From NCBI GenBank assembly GCA_028822885.1, contig JAPKCP010000136.1, forward strand, positions 1-8,727: DNA of 8,727 nt. The letters are read 5' to 3'. Of the stretch, positions 6,118 through 8,727 are shown one piece after another (within the stretch, counting starts at the first letter, position 1; each line of letters opens with the position of its first letter). Source of the DNA: Yoonia sp. (lineage in GTDB: Bacteria > Pseudomonadota > Alphaproteobacteria > Rhodobacterales > Rhodobacteraceae). Position numbers and translations under genes: made by a program. The notes beneath the pieces are model-generated. The model saw only the letters and a program-made list of their open reading frames with translations, made no database searches and was not told where the DNA came from.

Positions 6118-6313
6118 GGACGCTCCAATCGCGAGGTAGTTGATTTCAAATATGTGAGTTTTCTGAGGGTCAGGCCACCCTCAAATCGGTAATAAGTGCT
6201 TTTGGATTATTTTGATAATTTCCATATTTTATTAAGAAAAGTGATATAGTTGGCGTTAAGGTTTTTCGAAATGCAACAGCTTTAAAAGTGAACGGAAAGG
6301 TGTGCCCTCTATA
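6118..6313 (-). promoter_or_regulatory. allE upstream region with inverted repeat
   Basis: This 196-bp gap contains the allE leader and presumably its promoter, plus the end of the kinase transcript. TGAGGGT (6164-6170) and ACCCTCA (6177-6183) form a perfect 7-bp inverted repeat with a 6-nt spacer, about 47 nt before the allE start. No T-tract follows on either strand, so it is more likely an operator or leader hairpin than a terminator. Bases about 6195-6245 are very AT-rich and probably hold the promoter, but no convincing -35/-10 pair stands out. A TTTGAAATCA (minus, 6150-6141) also occurs in the bhcA/bhcR gap. No intrinsic terminator for the kinase gene was found. Confidence 0.4.
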
Positions 6314-7633
6314 TCATCGTGCCAGCACAAGGTCTGCCTTTAGTCCGCCAAGGTCCTCACTATCGCCTAAGCGCAACACACCGCCATGCGTACGGGCGAT
6401 ATCGCTGACGATAGATAGACCAAGTCCAACGCCGCTGCCCCTGTCTTGATTGCGCGATGGATCAAGACGCACGAACGGTCGCGTAGCCTCTTCGCGTTGG
6501 TCCGCTGGAATGCCGGGTCCATCATCCTCTACAGTAAAACGTACACTGCGCTCCGTGATGCTGAGACTTATCCGGGCGGTGCCACCGTAGCGCAAAGCAT
6601 TGCCAACAAGGTTATCAAGTGCGCGGCGGATGGCTTGTGGACGCATCACGGCGATGGTGCCGATTGGGGCATGGTCGCCGACGGTAAGATGCAATTGGCT
6701 GCGCTTTGCATCTTCAATGAGGTTGTGCAGCAATGCTGCAGGGTCAGTTGGCTCGAGCAAATCAGCCGCATCACTGCGCGCAAAATCAAGAAATCCATCC
6801 AGCAAATGTTGCATTTCATCGACGTCTTTGATCAGTGGCCCCACGTCTTCGCCTTCCAGCATCGACAAGCCGAGCCGCATCCGTGTGAGGGGGGTACGCA
6901 AGTCATGACTGACACCAGACAACATCATGGTTCGGCTTTGTGTTTGACGTTCAAGCCGGTTACGCATATCAAGAAAAGCCATACCAGCGGCGCGGACTTC
7001 CAACGCTCCGGTGGGGTTAAAAGTAGTAAACCGTCCTTTGCCATAGTCGGAAGCAGCCGTTGCCATGCGCGTGATGGGACGCAGTTGGTTACGTAAAAAG
7101 AAGTAGGCAATGGTCGTCATCACTGCCCCCATCACAATCATAATAACCAATAACTGGTGTGGATTAGAAGCTGAGACGCGATTGCGGTTGAAACTGACTT
7201 CCATCGGGCCAAGCTCAGTGTCCAGCCAAAGCGTCACAACTCTGCGCTCTTGCAATGAAACGCGAAGCACGCCGGGAACTTGATCGCGCAGATTGGAAAT
7301 CACTTTATTGCCAGTCAGGTCCCAAAATGGCTTTATGTCTCGCGATAACATCAGGCTAGCGGGCAGGCTAGTTTTTAACTCCAGACCGTTTGTCACCTTG
7401 GAAAGGTCGACTTTGGCCGTATCAAGATTAGGGGCTTCGTTGACTTGGGCTTCAAGAAATCGAAGCTCGATCGCCATAGCATTGGTCATTGATTTGGTGA
7501 CGCCATCAAAATGGCGCTGGATGAAAACAACTGACACAAGCAATTGCAACGTCACAACCGGTAGCACCAATATGAGTGCGGCCCGACCATAAATGCCGCG
7601 CGGCATTGCATTCTTGATCCAATTTATCAACAT
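6314..7633 (-). CDS. EnvZ-type sensor histidine kinase
   Basis: A 439-residue inner-membrane histidine kinase. Transmembrane segments at about 18-38 and 160-180 enclose a periplasmic domain of about 120 residues with no recognisable sensor fold. A HAMP segment (about 180-232) leads to the phospho-acceptor box SGVSHDLRTPLTR (239-251, H243). The ATPase domain has an N-box RRALDNLVGNALRYGG (336-351), G1 VEDDGPGIP (368-376), F-box RPFVRLD (385-391) and G2 GSGVGLGLSIV (399-409). All catalytic elements are intact, so it should be active. It resembles alphaproteobacterial EnvZ-like kinases that pair with OmpR-type regulators, but no regulator gene adjoins it in this window. The ATG at 7633 has only a distant AGGA; a stop codon three codons upstream bars an earlier start, and the ATG at 7606 is an alternative. 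Its signal is unknown, and a link to allE or bhc is not shown. Confidence 0.9.
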   Translation of the reverse strand: MLINWIKNAMPRGIYGRAALILVLPVVTLQLLVSVVFIQRHFDGVTKSMTNAMAIELRFLEAQVNEAPNLDTAKVDLSKVTNGLELKTSLPASLMLSRDIKPFWDLTGNKVISNLRDQVPGVLRVSLQERRVVTLWLDTELGPMEVSFNRNRVSASNPHQLLVIMIVMGAVMTTIAYFFLRNQLRPITRMATAASDYGKGRFTTFNPTGALEVRAAGMAFLDMRNRLERQTQSRTMMLSGVSHDLRTPLTRMRLGLSMLEGEDVGPLIKDVDEMQHLLDGFLDFARSDAADLLEPTDPAALLHNLIEDAKRSQLHLTVGDHAPIGTIAVMRPQAIRRALDNLVGNALRYGGTARISLSITERSVRFTVEDDGPGIPADQREEATRPFVRLDPSRNQDRGSGVGLGLSIVSDIARTHGGVLRLGDSEDLGGLKADLVLAR

Positions 7634-7678
7634 AGCATCACGCTATCCTGAGCGGCACAAAACCAAAAGCGACAAGCG
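7634..7678. promoter_or_regulatory. Short divergent intergenic region
   Basis: Only 45 bp separate the start codons of the kinase and the hydrolase, so their promoters must overlap one another or lie within the opposite coding sequence. I could not identify confident -35/-10 pairs, and neither start has a strong Shine-Dalgarno sequence. Promoter presence is inferred from the divergent layout alone. Confidence 0.3.
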
Positions 7679-8623
7679 ATGCATGATAGAGAATTTCATC
7701 CTCAACCCGGTCGTCTTGTGACGTTAGAGCCAGATTTAGCGATGGTTCTGGCAACCAATCCATCCCCGATGACGGGTCCCGGGACCAATACCTACTTATT
7801 GGGACGCGATAGTTTAGCGGTGATTGATCCGGGGCCGCTGGATGAAACACATCTGAACGCGTTAATTGCAGCGATTGATGGACGTCCAGTGTCACATATT
7901 ATCGTCACGCATAGCCATCTTGATCATTCACCGTTGGCGCGGCGCTTAGCAGAGGCGGTTCAAGCGCCTGTGCTGGCGTTTGGTGACACTTTCTCTGGAC
8001 GTAGTGAGGTGATGATCAGTCTTGCTGCCTCTGGGCTCGCAGGTGGGGGGGAGGGGCTTGATCATTCGTTCAAGCCGGATGTGTGTGTCGCTGATGGAGA
8101 TATCATCGCAGGGCAGGGATGGGCACTAAGCGTGCTGCACACACCCGGGCATCTTGGCAACCATATTGCTTTGCAATGGGGGGATGCGATGTTTGTTGGC
8201 GACCTTGTGATGGGCTGGTCTTCGTCGTTGGTGTCGCCCCCAGACGGTGACATGACTGATTTTCTTGAATCATGTGCGCGGCTGCAATCTGTCTCATCTC
8301 GCGTGCTCTATTCGGGCCACGGAGCACCGATCTTGCAGCCGCAGATCAGACTCGCAGAGCTTATTGCGCATCGTGACCGGCGAACTGAGCAAATCTTGCA
8401 GGACCTACAGGGTGGTGCGCGTCAGATCCCTGAAATTGTTGATGCGATTTATGTGGGTTTGGATGCACCTTTAAAGGCCGCCGCTGGTCGTAATGTATTT
8501 GCCCATCTAGTTGATCTATATGTTAAAAAACGTGTTTTTCTTAAGGGTGATCTGGGTCCAGATGCGATTTTTTCATTGGTCCCGACAGGTCGATTGCACA
8601 AGAAAGTTGAAAAAAGCAAATGA
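7679..8623 (+). CDS. LACTB2-like metallo-beta-lactamase-fold hydrolase
   Basis: A 314-residue cytoplasmic MBL-fold hydrolase. NPSPMTGPGTNTYLLG (27-42) is the characteristic N-terminal stretch of the LACTB2-like group. The metal motif HSHLDH (78-83) is complete, with further ligands H158 in HTPGH, D175 in FVGD and H214 in YSGHG, so a dinuclear metal site is expected. After the fold (to about 220), RLAELIAHRDRR and a C-terminal region to about 290 fit the winged-helix domain of this group. The lysine-rich tail is extra. Human LACTB2 is an endoribonuclease, and bacterial members are often annotated only as MBL-fold hydrolases, so the substrate here is open; true beta-lactamase activity is unlikely. 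It is divergent from the kinase and lies 50 bp before a tRNA gene. The Shine-Dalgarno sequence is weak, but the start suits the usual family N-terminus. Confidence 0.88.
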   Translation: MHDREFHPQPGRLVTLEPDLAMVLATNPSPMTGPGTNTYLLGRDSLAVIDPGPLDETHLNALIAAIDGRPVSHIIVTHSHLDHSPLARRLAEAVQAPVLAFGDTFSGRSEVMISLAASGLAGGGEGLDHSFKPDVCVADGDIIAGQGWALSVLHTPGHLGNHIALQWGDAMFVGDLVMGWSSSLVSPPDGDMTDFLESCARLQSVSSRVLYSGHGAPILQPQIRLAELIAHRDRRTEQILQDLQGGARQIPEIVDAIYVGLDAPLKAAAGRNVFAHLVDLYVKKRVFLKGDLGPDAIFSLVPTGRLHKKVEKSK

Positions 8624-8629
8624 ACCCAC

Positions 8630-8658
8630 TGGACGTGCCTGAATCGCATTGCTATAGA
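8630..8658 (+). promoter_or_regulatory. Candidate tRNA-Asn promoter
   Basis: TGGACG (8630-8635) and TATAGA (8653-8658), separated by 17 nt, each match four of six consensus bases. The predicted start near 8665 leaves a short 5' leader before the tRNA at 8674, as is usual for tRNA genes. Confidence 0.4.
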
Positions 8659-8673
8659 CCGCAAATACCATGT

Positions 8674-8727
8674 TCCGGCGTAGCTCAGTGGTAGAGCAGT
8701 TGACTGTTAATCAATTTGTCGTAGGTT
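8674..8727 (+). tRNA. tRNA-Asn (GTT), 3' end outside window
   Basis: The first 54 bases of a tRNA. The acceptor 5' arm is TCCGGCG (8674-8680), followed by TA and a D-arm GCTC/GAGC (8683-8697). The anticodon stem GTTGA/TCAAT (8699-8715, one G-U pair) encloses the loop CTGTTAA with anticodon GTT at 8706-8708. The variable loop is TTGTC, then the 5' T-stem GTAGG and the first two bases of the T-loop. The rest of the T-arm and the acceptor 3' strand lie beyond the edge. GTT reads AAC/AAU, hence asparagine. Confidence 0.95.

Noticed and set aside
6446..7096. Open frame of 216 codons on the plus strand opposite the histidine kinase
   Set aside because: It runs antisense to the conserved catalytic domains of the kinase and has no domain or motif of its own.
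7679..8623. True beta-lactamase or glyoxalase II
   Set aside because: The NPSP-TGPGTNTYL start and the C-terminal region match the LACTB2-like group. A glyoxylate link through glyoxalase II would be tempting but is not supported.

Overview
The window looks like part of a chromosome from a marine alphaproteobacterium of the Rhodobacteraceae (Roseobacter group). The basis is the gene content, moderately GC-rich coding DNA with AT-rich intergenic regions, and protein sequences typical of that family. The species cannot be named from the sequence alone.

Bases 1-5284 carry the beta-hydroxyaspartate cycle (BHAC). On the minus strand lie bhcA (aspartate-glyoxylate aminotransferase), bhcB (beta-hydroxyaspartate dehydratase), bhcC (beta-hydroxyaspartate aldolase) and bhcD (iminosuccinate reductase, cut by the left window edge). 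The IclR-type regulator gene bhcR is divergent on the plus strand. Together the enzymes join two glyoxylates into oxaloacetate without losing carbon. BhcC condenses glycine with glyoxylate, BhcB removes water to give iminosuccinate, BhcD reduces that to L-aspartate, and BhcA transfers the amino group to a new glyoxylate, giving oxaloacetate and regenerating glycine. bhcA, bhcB and bhcC are packed with 11-13 nt gaps. bhcC and bhcD are separated by 105 nt holding two strong RNA hairpins. The 164-bp bhcA/bhcR divergent region holds a palindrome that overlaps the likely bhcR -10 element and lies just upstream of a candidate bhcA promoter.

Convergent with bhcR, and sharing a CTAG with it for both stop codons, is allE ((S)-ureidoglycine aminohydrolase, 5281-6117, minus). 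It belongs to the purine/allantoin breakdown route whose last steps release glyoxylate, so its position next to a glyoxylate-assimilation operon makes metabolic sense.

The right part holds an EnvZ-type sensor histidine kinase (6314-7633, minus) with no response-regulator gene beside it in this window. Divergent from it is a LACTB2-like metallo-beta-lactamase-fold hydrolase (7679-8623, plus), followed by the first 54 bases of a tRNA-Asn(GTT) cut by the right edge. No gene-free stretch exceeds 300 bases. I saw no mobile element, CRISPR array or clear pseudogene. The core system is a known one; the less familiar parts are the allE linkage, the intergenic hairpins and the operator layout.
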